The translations under genes were made by a program, and so were the position numbers. Below the pieces are notes generated by a model, which was not told the origin of the DNA, did no database searches, and worked only from the letters and a program-made list of their open reading frames with translations. Shown here piece by piece: positions 12,501 through 23,600 of a DNA stretch of 64,000 nucleotides. Position 1 is the first letter of the stretch. Each line of letters starts with the position of its first letter. The DNA lies in assembly GCA_963971305.1 (NCBI GenBank), contig OZ020305.1, positions 7,473,001-7,537,000 of the forward strand, read 5' to 3'. This DNA is from Arcuatula senhousia (taxonomy: Eukaryota > Mollusca > Bivalvia > Mytilida > Mytilidae).

Positions 12501-15500
12501 AGAGATAGAGAAAATCTGAAGCAACTTACCTTCTTCAGCATCAAAAGCTCTACAAAACTCTCCATTGAGTCAACGTTGTGGGACGACTCCTTATAGGAGT
12601 TATTTCCCCTTAATCGTCAAAATTGGCCGTTTTCACAGTTTTTGGACTTTATCTTGAAAACTGTAAGTGGTAGAGGAAAAGTTAGCATTGCAAAATTGTT
12701 CAACTCATTGAGATCTACAAAAATGATTACAGGGTCAAAATTGTCAGATCAACCGTTTAAGAGTTATCCCCCTTTAACTGATTTTTCTATCATTTTTAAC
12801 TGATTTTTAAAAATCTTCTTCTCTGAAACCACTGATGGGATTGCTTTGAAACTTTGTACACTTGATCTTTAGGATGTCCTCTACCAAGTTTGTGAAATTT
12901 GTGATCGTCGACCAACCAACATGGCTGCCGTTACTAAAATTAGAACAGGGGGGTCAGACCATAGTTTTTAGCTTACAGCTCAAAAACTATAAGAGATAGA
13001 AAAAATCCGAAGCAACCTCCCTCCTTTAGCATCAAAAGCTCTACAAAACTCTCCATTGAGTCAAAGTTGTGGGACGACTCCTTATAGGAGTTATTTCCCC
13101 TTAATTGTCAAAATTGACTATTTTCACAGTTTTTGGACTTTATAGAGTAAGAGGAATAGTTAGCATTGCAAAATTTGTTCAGCTCATTAAGATCTACAAA
13201 AATGAATTCAGGGTCAAAATTGTCAGATCATCCTTTTAAGTGTTTTCAATCAACTTCAACTTAATATGTTTGTTTTTTGGGGTTTTTTTTCAAATGGAAA
13301 GCTTTGTAACTTTGTATTCTTGGTCTTAAAAGGGTTTTCTATCCTAACTAGTTTCTTTAGTATTACAGTACTTACCAAGTACATGTAGACCATGTTGCAT
13401 ACTAGGTAAGAGGCTTTAGCATAAGGTAGTAAAACACACTTCTAGGTAAAACGTCAGAAACGTTCATAGCTTTGCAGCACATATGCTTCTACCAATAACT
13501 ATTCTTAAACTATATTTAACCTTATAAACACTTATCATACATCGTTGAAATCCTTACATTCCATAGATTATCTTCCAGTTAGTTGTTACTTGCAAAAATA
13601 ACATCTTTTCATTACAAATCGATAACTCCGACAGCAAATTATACGTGAAAAAACACAAAAATTTACACATTTTTACCATAATTCAAGCCTAGATTAGACT
13701 CAAACCTGCACTAAATCCTCTATAGTGCTATACATGCTCTGAAAGTACATAAACTTGGCTGTTTATTAAAAGGAAAAAACCTATACATCGACCGGCTTAT
13801 TTTTTCAAGAAATGACGTTGCATTTTTTACCTTAAAAACAAGCATTAATAAAAACGTTCAAAAGATCGGTAAAATAAAAATGACACCAAGCCGGAAAAGG
13901 GACGCTAAACTTCCGTTTTTTCGAATATTTTTCTATTTTGTCAAAAATATCATCTCTGAAAGATTCCCTATCAGTTGAGCACACTTTCGTTACTAAATTA
14001 TAAGACATTCTTAATTTATAGCTACTTAAATTCGACCTTTGTATTTTACTTTACAAATTCTAGGATGTCACTCTCCGAAACTAACTTGTAAACAAAACCG
14101 AACTGTGTCTTACTACCTTAATAGATAAACATTTTTTTATGTATTTAAGTGTTGTGTATATTTCAAAACTTGATTATATTTGGAACAAAATGATATTTGG
14201 CAATTTCTTTTAGGTCATATATAAGCCAAGTTATGGCCAGTCAAAGTTGGAACCCTATTTTGACTTTTGACCGTAATTTTGCAACATTTTGACAAGTGTA
14301 TCATATCATGTTGTCTTTTTGTTTCTTAGATGAAAATCAACATTTTAACACAGTTTTGTTATTTATTTATTAAATAATTGACATTTACCTTTTAATTGAT
14401 TATTTTTTAAAGTCCGGGGAGATTTTACCTATCAAATCAACACAGTTTGCAAAGTAAAGACCAAGTATGACACTTTTGAATATCGTGTTCCTAAGAGACA
14501 AAATCGTCACATTTTGCATAAAAATACGGAGTTCTGTCGAAAAAAGTTCAGCAAATAAATAAGTGTCCATACATTAATTTTATTTCAAAGAGATTTTGTT
14601 CATTTGGTCGTTTTTACCTTTAAAAAAACAGAAATGATGTACCTGAAAAGTTGACAAAACGTTACGTAACGTTTTCGCTCGAAATTTTTCAAAATATGCT
14701 GTTTTGGTTGCTATGGCTTTTTTTCCAAGACAACTAATATTTTCCCAATTTTTTTTTAACTAATCTGTTGTATATTTATAGACCTTTAATTCCACCAATT
14801 AACATGGGCATTTAGTTCGCGTTCAATGCTGGTATAGTTGTTGACAATTACGTTAATAGATAAACATTTTTTTATGTATTTAAGTGTTGTGTATATTTCA
14901 AAACTTGATTATATTTGGAACAAAATGATATTTGGCAATTTCTTTTAGGTCATATATAAGCCAAGTTATGGCCAGTCAAAGTTGGAACCCTATTTTGACT
15001 TTTGACCGTAATTTTGCAACATTTTGACAAGTGTATCATATCATGTTGTCTTTTTGTTTCTTAGATGAAAATCAACATTTTAACACAGTTTTGTTATTTA
15101 TTTATTAAATAATTGACATTTACCTTTTAATTGATTATTTTTTAAAGTCCGGGGAGATTTTACCTATCAAATCAACACAGTTTGCAAAGTAAAGACCAAG
15201 TATGACACTTTTGAATATCGTGTTCCTAAGAGACAAAATCGTCACATTTTGCATAAAAATACGGAGTTCTGTCGAAAAAAGTTCAGCAAATAAATAAGTG
15301 TCCATACATTAATTTTATTTCAAAGAGATTTTGTTCATTTGGTCGTTTTTACCTTTAAAAAAACAGAAATGATGTACCTGAAAAGTTGACAAAACGTTAC
15401 GTAACGTTTTCGCTCGAAATTTTTCAAAATATGCTGTTTTGGTTGCTATGGCTTTTTTTCCAAGACAACTAATATTTTCCCAATTTTTTTTTAACTAATC

Positions 15501-18025
15501 TGTTGTATATTTATAGACCTTTAATTCCACCAATTAACATGGGCATTTAGTTCGCGTTCAATGCTGGTATAGTTGTTGACAATTACGTTAATGGTAGTAA
15601 AACACACTTCTAGGTAAAACGTCAGAAACGTTCATAGCTTTGCAGCACATATGCTTCTACCAATAACTATTCTTAAACTATATTTAACCTTATAAACACT
15701 TATCATACATCGTTGAAATCCTTACATTCCATAGATTATCTTCCAGTTAGTTGTTACTTGCAAAAATAACATCTTTTCATTACAAATCGATAACTCCGAC
15801 AGCAAATTATACGTGAAAAAACACAAAAATTTACACATTTTTACCATAATTCAAGCCTAGATTAGACTCAAACCTGCACTAAATCCTCTATAGTGCTATA
15901 CATGCTCTGAAAGTACATAAACTTGGCTGTTTATTAAAAGGAAAAAACCTATACATCGACCGGCTTATTTTTTCAAGAAATGACGTTGCATTTTTTACCT
16001 TAAAAACAAGCATTAATAAAAACGTTCAAAAGATCGGTAAAATAAAAATGACACCAAGCCGGAAAAGGGACGCTAAACTTCCGTTTTTTCGAATATTTTT
16101 CTATTTTGTCAAAAATATCATCTCTGAAAGATTCCCTATCAGTTGAGCACACTTTCGTTACTAAATTATAAGACATTCTTAATTTATAGCTACTTAAATT
16201 CGACCTTTGTATTTTACTTTACAAATTCTAGGATGTCACTCTCCGAAACTAACTTGTAAACAAAACCGAACTGTGTCTTACTACCTAAGAGATCAGGTGA
16301 GCGATTCAGGCTCCTGGGAGCCTCTAGTTTTCCTTGACGAAGGTCGTATGTTCCGAAAATTTGAGCCACTCTTTTATTTACATCTTTATTTCCTTTTTAT
16401 TGCTTGTTTTGTGTGTTTTACCTTTGATATGTGGTTAACCCTTGTCAAACTTATAAACTTTTTTAACATACATTAAAAGTGCTTAGTCTCTAGATAGAAA
16501 CTGAACAAAAGTTTAATTTTTTGATGAAAATATTTTGTTTTTCAGACTAGCCAAATTCTCAAGTTTCTCAGCCTCCAGTAAACTCCTGACCATGTTGGGT
16601 AGTGAGGAAGACAAACTGAAGCAGTCTAAAGCCCAGGGATTAGGATTATCCGTGGAGAAGGACCTGGGAAAACTTAGTGATAAATACTCTACAGGTAGAT
16701 AAAAGTTCCATAGATTCAAAGTAGTACTGGCTTATACCTTTTTGGTTCTTTAAATTTTTAACGCCAACTGCTGTTTCCTGGGTGGGTCTACACAATTCAA
16801 TTTGTTTTGTCAATTAGTTCTTGTTCTGATTATGACTGAAATATTGTTAACTGGACATAAAACAAACAACAAACAAACAAACAAAGCAAGAAGTCTCTCA
16901 TTTGTGAATCAGTCTGTTATTTTTTGATTTTTTGCACCCATCATAAAAAAATAGCAAAACTCTACTAGTATGAAATACAAATTTTCTTTAACCATGCTCG
17001 CTTTTTGGACTATCTTGTAGGTATTTGTTTTTATGCTTCAAATATATATTTTGAAAGATTTCTAGTATATGGAAGAAAAAAACACACACAAAAAACCATT
17101 ATGTTTTTGATTTTTAGATTAAACAGAATAAAGTTAGAAAGATAAGATGTGGTAATTCTATATCTGTTACTTTATCTTCAGATAAGACATGCTCTGTTGG
17201 ACAACCACCAATGAGTTTTGTAACATCAAATATGACTGGACAAGCACTTTACCAGACGTTTGTCAACAGACAAGACCCTGACCAGGAACCAGAGGTACCA
17301 ATGGAGCCAGTAGAATCTCTGGTAAGTAATGATGAATTGTCTGGTGGTTGGAAGAAAATGTTTCAGGTTTTGGTGGCAAGAAGTTTACTTGTAAAACTTT
17401 TTTAGTCAGGAAATTAGATACCAGTTATTATGCTCTCTGTTAATTGTTTGCCTTGTCTATTTTGTCATATTTGGCTATGACTAAAAAAGCCAGAGTCTTT
17501 ATTATTTTTGTATTTCAAATATTATCTATCACAGTACAAGGAAGCCATATTGACTGACTGGGGAGTTTAATGTCGTGACTATACCTAGGTATAGGTCTGC
17601 AGCGACGTAACCAAGCCATTTTGAGAGAAAATGAGTTAAAATATGCATGTCTTCTCTTTGGTTAAATTTTTGTCTAAAACAAAATGTTTATAATATTGCA
17701 GGATTCCTTGCAAGATGCCTATGACAATCTATGTGAAGACTACACCCAAATTAACAAGGAGTTGGTAGAACTGCAGGACAGTGCTGCCGCCCTGGTGGAG
17801 GCCTCAGCTGGTACTGATGGCAAACACCAATCAAATGACTCCTTACAAAAGCTTACCAGCAACAAAGAAAAACAAGCCAAACTTGAGATTCAGAAGAAAC
17901 AGATTGTAGAGAAAATGGACGATTGCAAGAAAAAAATGGAATCAAAAGCTGTGTCTAATATTGATGCAGAGAAATATGAAGATAAAATCCCTGCAGCAAA
18001 ACCAAGTAAAAAGTCCAAAAAGTAA
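599..18025 (+). CDS. Long coiled-coil protein with C-terminal globular domain (3' part, 16 exons)
   Basis: I do not recognise this gene. Exons with matching phases and GT/AG ends: 599-727, 1025-1237, 3860-4066, 4425-4628, 4990-5094, 5491-5631, 6115-6303, 7407-7554, 7787-7950, 8327-8596, 9118-9397, 9723-10055, 11756-12059, 16546-16694, 17182-17321, 17702-18025 (TAA). The frame is open through all of them, giving about 1,099 residues. The 5' end lies upstream of the window, because the first exon enters in phase 0 with no start. Residues about 1-590 are an almost uninterrupted charged Glu/Lys/Arg/Gln coiled coil. About 591-683 is a Pro/Gln/Ser linker. About 684-895 is a globular region containing VLVHTMAHIKAG. 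The end is helical and Lys-rich (KKSKK). Automated pipelines would probably call it trichohyalin-like, but that reflects composition only. Exon boundaries are confident; function is unknown. Confidence 0.85.
1244..3617 (+). repeat. 81-bp tandem duplication split by a Helitron-like insertion
   Basis: An 81-bp intronic segment beginning TTTAAAGGAATAATTTTT (1244-1324) is repeated from 1325. The second copy is interrupted after its T-run by a 2.2-kb element and resumes at 3552 (TTAAGGATAAGCTTGAC...) to about 3617. The uninterrupted first copy is therefore an empty site for the insertion. The number of T residues is conserved across the junction and no target site is duplicated. Confidence 0.85.
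1342..3551 (+). mobile_element. Helitron-like non-autonomous element, copy 1
   Basis: The 5' end is a short inverted repeat (AGCTCACC...GGTGAGCT type, here TAGCTCACCTGG...CATGTGAGCTA) followed by a GTCGTC-rich segment. Internal tandem units of about 120-160 bp carry GAAAACTATTGCAGATAGAG and GTCAGATGACCCC. The 3' end is CAGGTGAGCGATTCAGG, then a hairpin (AGGCTCC-TG-GGAGCCT), then CTTG. A second, internal copy of this 3' terminus ends near 2785, so the copy is either nested or a fusion. It has no coding capacity. The 5' CTCACCTG and subterminal CAGGTGAG pair as an asymmetric inverted repeat. Confidence 0.75.
4640..4960 (+). repeat. Unclassified repeat fragment with poly-G tract
   Basis: This intronic stretch starts with a GGGGGGCATAG motif and a GTCCGTCCG string like those at the start of other dispersed elements in the window. 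It contains a run of about 14 G near 4841-4854. No clear 3' terminus or coding sequence is visible. It is probably a degraded non-autonomous element. Confidence 0.4.
5641..5850 (+). repeat. Minisatellite, about 54-bp unit, four copies
   Basis: Four copies of a unit beginning CTTAGATATTCAGCTTCT and containing a GGGGGAGGGTGATAGAATTA segment start at 5642, 5694, 5749 and 5803. The array begins a few bases after the splice donor of exon 5491-5631. It is made of intron sequence and does not include the exon. Confidence 0.8.
6304..7310 (+). repeat. Tandem copies of the 3' edge of exon 6115-6303
   Basis: Downstream of the donor there are five progressively diverged copies of the last 60 or so exon bases plus donor. 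They match the segment GACTGGGAGGTGGAATATGC and the junction CATTATAAGGTATGATTA. They begin near 6313, 6967, 7060, 7147 and 7238, with a spacing of about 80-95 bp once the MITE inside the first copy is discounted. The copy at 7147-7235 is the best preserved. The copies look non-coding because of frame differences, but several retain a GT donor context. Confidence 0.85.
6375..6936 (+). mobile_element. 562-bp MITE with TA target duplication
   Basis: The terminal inverted repeats begin TACCCCCTTCACATATA and end TATATGTGAAGGGGGTA, about 23-25 bp each, and are flanked by TA on both sides (6373-6374, 6937-6938). The interior is rich in short TTACGAGT/ACTCGTAA motifs and has no ORF. It sits inside one of the duplicated exon-edge copies, whose intact sister copies provide the empty-site sequence. 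A TA target suggests Tc1/mariner-type mobilisation, which is an inference. Confidence 0.85.
7951..9117 (+). other. Introns around exon 8327-8596, no extra feature
   Basis: The two introns (7951-8326 and 8597-9117) are AT-rich unique sequence. I see no repeat, RNA gene or ORF beyond chance in them. Confidence 0.5.
10099..11471 (+). mobile_element. Helitron-like non-autonomous element, copy 2
   Basis: It starts with AGCTCACCTGGACCGAAGG and the paired CCATGTGAGCT, then a (GTC)n-rich stretch. Six or so internal units follow with the motifs CTATTGCAGATAGAGATTAG, TTGTCAGATGACCCCTTATA and TTCATGTTTTTGGCC. It ends in the hairpin AGGCTCCTGGGAGCCT plus CTTG. It lies in the intron just after exon 9723-10055. 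Confidence 0.8.
11474..11660 (+). repeat. Two degenerate copies of the 3' edge of exon 9723-10055
   Basis: At 11488-11552 a sequence resembling the exon end is recognisable: ATGCTGGTCCATACTGTGGC against GTGCTGGTCCACACTATGGC in the exon, followed by TCACATTAAAG. A weaker copy lies at about 11591-11651 (ACAAGCTATATTGAATAATG against ACAAGCTAGACTGGATACTG). A Helitron-like element now separates them from the parent exon. They carry mutations and are not part of the message. Confidence 0.75.
12235..16327 (+). mobile_element. Helitron-like element copy 3, interrupted by a 2.86-kb insertion
   Basis: The 5' end is at 12235 (AGCTCACCAGACCCGAAGGG). Two internal units of about 500 bp follow, carrying GATCTTTAGGATGTCCTC and AACATGGCCGC. 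The 3' end (AGGTGAGCGATTCAGGCTCC, hairpin, CTAG) is at 16293-16327. The body is split at 13422 by the composite insertion described separately. Copies at 37419-37646 and 41051-42542 show the uninterrupted junction GCATAAGAGATCAGG. Confidence 0.8.
13425..16285 (+). mobile_element. Composite insertion A-B-B-A flanked by TAA
   Basis: Unit A is present twice, at 13425-14117 and 15593-16285. Each copy is 693 bp and they look identical by eye. A begins GGTAGTAAAACACA and ends TGTCTTACTACC, which are imperfect terminal inverted repeats. Between them unit B (735 bp) occurs twice in tandem, at 14118-14852 and 14853-15587, followed by TTAAT. All four units have the same orientation. The whole is flanked by TAA (13422-13424 and 16286-16288). 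Related elements in this window show the empty site with a single TAA. The TWA target and short GG-starting inverted repeats suggest a PIF/Harbinger-type MITE. There is no coding capacity. Confidence 0.8.
16695..17181 (+). other. Intron with AAAC microsatellite
   Basis: AT-rich intron containing a short (ACAA)n tract near 16862-16888. Nothing else is recognised. Confidence 0.5.
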
Positions 18026-20227
18026 ATAGAGAACTTATAATGCCACAACGAAAGACTGATTGATTATGAAAACCAGGTTGTTGTTATGTAAATACAATTT
18101 TTTTATACATGTAGATTATTTCTTGAAGATTTTTTATATATATAAATATTTTTACTTGTTATAAACATTCCCTCCACTCATTACGTTGTTTCACAAATTA
18201 ATACTGACTGGATTCATTATTGTTATCAGTTGTTATATCATTATCACGTCATATATATAATACTCATGTCATCCACGTTAACACATTAGCTAATTATTTA
18301 TGACAGTCGTAAATAAATTGACACATCATTCCAATGATAAGATTTTTTTATATATTTTTTTTTTTTTCACATCATGAAAATTAATTTGAATCCATTTGTA
18401 ATGGTATCTTTTTGGTGTACATTCCATGTTTTCCTATTAGACAATCAAGTCAACTGTGCCTTTATATTTGGATTTCTTGTCAAGTAATCGATTTCACAGT
18501 CATTTTTACATATTTTTTGGTATGATTTTTCAATCACAGCTCACTTTTAGAAGTTTTTGTTACAATTTATTTCATTTGGAGAAACTATTCTAATAAAAAG
18601 TAGAATATTTATTTTTGGTATACAGATGTTTAATCAAAGCTCACTTTTCAAAAATGTTTTTTTACTATGTAGCTTTATATATATTTTCTATTATTGGTTA
18701 AAATATTTTTATACTTCACTTGTGTCTTTTCGTATTGTACATCCGTCCATCAGGTGATTTGAAACATGACAACATTTATTTGTAGATATATAAATAGTGT
18801 TCTTTTTGTATCAGTTTTATTTTGATAAATTGTGATGCTTTATATAAATGCCGTCCAAATTTTTCCCATTTTCAGATTTTTTACCATATTTTGTTTCCTG
18901 ATTTGTCCGAGTTTATATGTTTTATGTGTTGTGTAATATTGGTTTTTTTTATCTTACAATTGTTATTTTTTACACTCCTAAATATAATATTTTGCACATT
19001 TGTTCATTTGTAATATATTTTTGTCTTTTGCAATATTTTTCCTTTTTTTCATTGAAACAAATGTTGATGTGCAATACTATCCTTCTCTCTATGTTCATAT
19101 ATAAAAATACAAATTTTAAGAAATCAAAAAATACTTGCCAGATGTTTTGAAATTTAAATCTACAATCTTGGGTCTTCCTTCACATAATATTTCTAAATCG
19201 AAAATAATAGCATGTAGTATCTTCATTTATTGATTTCAGATTTGTTTTAAAAAATATTAGGGCAATTTATACACCTTATTATAAAAGGGCAGTTAAAAAG
19301 GATGTTTGTAGTGAAAACAATAAAAAATTACCCCAAAGAATTATTTCAGAAACTTTGGAAAATTTATTTTTTTTCAATTGAATCTCAAAAACACTGAATC
19401 AAAATTATTTTTCAGTATAAATTTATAATAAATATTTTGTAAAATGAATAATAAATAATCAAAATCTTCATCTTTCTAATTGTCCTTTACTGATGATTAT
19501 ATCACATGTGACAATAACAATTAACATTCAGTAGTTACTAAGAGTTTACTATGGATAAGAGATGGTAATTTTTATATTTTTGTCTCTTCGTTATCATTTA
19601 TTTGTTGAAATAAACTTCATTTATTATAGTTTTAGATTTTCTTTTGTGCTACAAAAAACAAACTTTAACAAAATGCAGTGCCCAAACTAGAAATCCAAGA
19701 GTTCTAATATTGTAAATAAAGGGAAATGGAGCAATATAAAAAGACACAAACAACAATTTGAGTGTTTAAAGTTACAGAACAAATAAAAAGGAAGGCTCTT
19801 TTATTTATTTTCTTCATCTTTAACAGTGAAATTTAGTTCATTGTGAAATTTAACAAGGTTAAAAAAATCATAAAAAATACACTTGACTTTGTTTTGATTA
19901 TATATGATTTTGGATAGAAGAATTTCTAGGAAAAAAATACACCTGTAGAGCAATATAGATCAACTTCAACACATACACCCTTAGAATAATTGAGATGATC
20001 TCTAACATTAAATAAAAAAAAATTAGTTTTAAAAGTTTTGTCTTACACTTGTTTTATGTATTAACAACAGGTTAAATATGACTGAAACACAAATGTGACA
20101 CTTTACAAAAAATCCTTCTCATTTTGAAGAAAGATTCATTACTATGAAATACTCCTGTCCCTTCTCTTCGGCGATTGTGAACCTAGAATCAAGCTGCTAT
20201 TATAATAATTCATAAATCAATGATATA
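18026..20227 (+). other. 3' UTR of gene 1 and intergenic AT-rich sequence
   Basis: The sequence after the stop is very AT-rich. The first AATAAA on the + strand is at 18312-18317, and another lies near 19609. Either could end the transcript, and the sequence does not decide between them. I see no further gene. Confidence 0.45.
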
Positions 20228-20488
20228 CAGGGTTGCCACTATTTTGTTGTTGCAAAATTCAAGGGTTTTGTTTTTCAAGGGCTTTTCAAGGCTATTTAAG
20301 TCATTTTCAAGGATGAAATTTTCTGTGAAACAATTCAATCATGAACCTTTGATTGTGGAACTATCAAATTCCAGGGTTTTTCAAGGATATTTTCATTTTT
20401 TTCAAAATTCAAGGTCTTTTCCAGGATCTTGAACTGACAAATGAAATTCAAGGGTTTTTCCAGGTTTCAAGGATGCGTGGCAACCCTG
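20228..20488 (+). mobile_element. 261-bp MITE with CAGGGTTGCCAC ends
   Basis: The terminal inverted repeats CAGGGTTGCCAC and GTGGCAACCCTG bound a segment full of TTCAAGG motifs. CAGGG-type termini are typical of hAT-derived MITEs. The flanks share only GATATA rather than a clean 8-bp duplication, so the superfamily is an inference. Confidence 0.65.
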
Positions 20489-20689
20489 GATATATTTTTG
20501 ATGTTGCACAGATTCATTATAGTTATAACATTTTTGTAGTACATGGCCAATCTATATGAGTTAACCTTGAGTTCATTTTGGTCAAATGATAGAGAAAAAA
20601 TTAATCATTTGAAAACAGTGATAATTTACAAAAAAAGAAAAAAAACTTGGACTAATTATAACTAAATTGAGAATAAAATCTACTGTGTG

Positions 20690-23600
20690 TAACTTAATTG
20701 ATAAAGTTGACTAGATGTCACTAGATTGTATATAAGGTAGACTGGGTGTCACTAGATTGAGGATAAAGTAGACTGGATGCCACTAGATTAAGGATAAAGT
20801 AGACTGGATGCCACTAGATTGAGGATAAAGTGGACTGGATGCCACTAGATTGAGGATAAAGATGACTGGATGCCACTAGATTGAGGATGAAGATGACTGG
20901 ATGCCACTAGATTGAGGATAAAGTGGACTGGATGCCACTAGATTGAGGATAAAGATGACTGGATGCCACTAGATTGAGGATGAAGATGACTGGGTGCCAC
21001 TAGATTGAGGATAAAGTAGACTGGATGCCACTAGATTGAGGATAAAGATGACTGGATGCCACTAGATTGAGGATGAAGATGACTGGGTGCCACTAGATTG
21101 AGGATAAAGTAGACTGGATGTCACTAGATTGAGGATAGAGTAGACTGGATGTCAGTAGATTGAGGATAAAGTAGACTGGATGTCACTAGAATGAGGATAA
21201 AGTGGACTGGATGTCACTAGATTGAGGATGAAGTGGACTGGATGTCACTATATTGAGGATGAAGTAGACTGGATGTCACTAGATTGAGGATAAAGTAGAC
21301 TGGATGTCACTAGATTGAGGATAGAGTGGACTGGATGTCACTAGAATGAGGAAAAAGTGGACTGGATGTCACTAGATTGAGGATGAAGTGGACTGGATGT
21401 CACTATATTGAGGATGAACTGGACTGGATGTCACTAGATTGAGGATAAAGTAGACTGGATGTCACTAGATTGAGGATAGAGTGGACTGGATGTCACTAGA
21501 ATGAGGATAAAGTGGACTGGATGTCACTAGATTGAGGATGAAGTGGACTGGATGTCACTATATTGAGGATGAAGTAGACTGGATGTCACTAGATTGAGGA
21601 TAAAGGATAAAGTAGACTGGATGTCACTAGATTGAGGATAAAGTAGACTGGATGTCACTAGAATGAGGATTAAGTCGACTGGATGTCACTAGGTTGAGGA
21701 TAAAGTGGACTAGATGTCACTAGAAAGAGGATAAAGTCGACTGGATGTCACTAGATTGAGGATAAAGTGGACTTGATGTCACTAGATTGAGGATAAAGTG
21801 GACCGGATGTCACTAGATTGAGGATAAAGTGGACTGGATGTCACTAGATTGAGGATAAAGTAGACTGGATGTCACAAGAATGAGGATAAAGTAGACTAGA
21901 TGTCACTAGATTTAGGATAAAGTGGACTGGATGTCACTAGTTTGAGGATAAAGTGGGCTGGATGTCACAAGATTAATGCTAAAGTAGACTGGATACCACT
22001 AGATTGAGGATGAAGTGGAATGGATGTCACTAGATTGAGGAAAAAGTGGACTAGATGTCGCTAGATTGAGGATAAAGATGACTAGATGTAACTTGATTGT
22101 AGATAAGGTAGACTGGGTGTCACTAATTTGGGGATAAAGTAGTCTGGATGTCACTCGATTGAGAATAAAGTGGACTCGATGTCACTAATTTCGGGATAAA
22201 GTGGACTGGATACCACTAGATTGATGATAAAGTAGACTGGATGTCACAAGATTGAGGATAAAGTGGACTGGATGTCACTAGATTGAGGATAAAGTAGACT
22301 GGATGTCACTAGAATGAGGATAAAGTCGACTGGATGTCACTAGATTGAGGATAAAGTAGACTGGATGTCAGTATATTGAGGAAAAAGTGGACTGGATGTC
22401 ACATGATTGAGGATAAGGTGCACTGGATGTCACTAGATTGAGGATAAAGTCGACTGGATGTCACTAGAATGAGGATAAAGTGGACTGGATATCACTAGAT
22501 TGAGGATAAAGTAGACTGGATACCACTAGATTGAGGATAAATTGGCTGGATGTCACTAGATTAAGGATAAAGTGGACAAGATGTCACTAGATTGAGGATG
22601 AGGATGACTAGATGTCATTAGATTGAGAATAAAGTGGACTGGATGTCACTAGATTGAGGGTAAATTAGTCTGGATGTCACTAGATTGAGGATAAAGAAAG
22701 ATGTCACTACATTGAGGATGAGGTAGACTGGATGTCATTAGATTGAGGATAAAGTGGACTGGATGTCACTAGATTGAGGATAAAGTAGACTGGATACCAC
22801 TAGATTGAGGATAAATTGGCTGGATGTCACTAGATTAAGGATAAAGTGGACTAGATGTCACTAGATTGAGCATAAAGATGACTAGATGTCATTAGATTGA
22901 GAATAAAGTGGACTGGATGTCATTAGATTGAGGATAAAGTGGACTGGATGTCACTACATTGGGGATAAAGTAGACTGGATGTCACTAGATTGAGGATAAA
23001 GTAGACTGGATGTCACTAGATTGAGGATAAAGTGGACTGGATGTCACTAAAATGAGGATAAAGTGGACTGGATGTCACTAGATTGAGGATGAAGTGGACT
23101 GGATGTCACTTTATTGAGGATGAAGTAGACTGGATGTCACTAGATTGAGGATAAAGGATAAAGTAGACTGGATGTCACTAGATTGAGGATAAAGTATACT
23201 GGATGTCACTAGAATGAGGATAAAGTCGACTGGATGTCACTAGGATGAGGATAAAGTGGACTAAATGTCACTAGAAAGAGGATAAAGTCGACTGGATGTC
23301 ACTGGATTGAGGATAAAGTGGACTTGATGTCACTAGAATGAGGATAAAGTGGACCGGATGTCACTAGATTGAGGATAAAGTGGACTGAATGTCACTAGAT
23401 TGAGGATAAAGTAGACTGGATGTCACTAGAATGAGGATAAAGTAGACTAGATGTCACTAGATTTAGGATAAAGTGGACTGGATGTCACTAGTTTGAGGAT
23501 AAAGTGGGTTCGATGTCACAAGATTGATGCTAAAGTAGACTGGATACCACTAGATTGAGGATGAAGTGGAATGGATGTCACTAGATTGAGGATGAAGTGG

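Noticed and set aside
13425..16285. LTR retrotransposon with unit A as the LTRs
   Set aside because: A starts GGTAG and ends TACC with inverted ends rather than TG...CA. There is no primer-binding site, polypurine tract or gag/pol, and the target duplication is 3 bp.
16207..16476. ORF of 89 codons running from unit A into the Helitron-like end
   Set aside because: It crosses the junctions of two mobile elements and has no gene-like composition.
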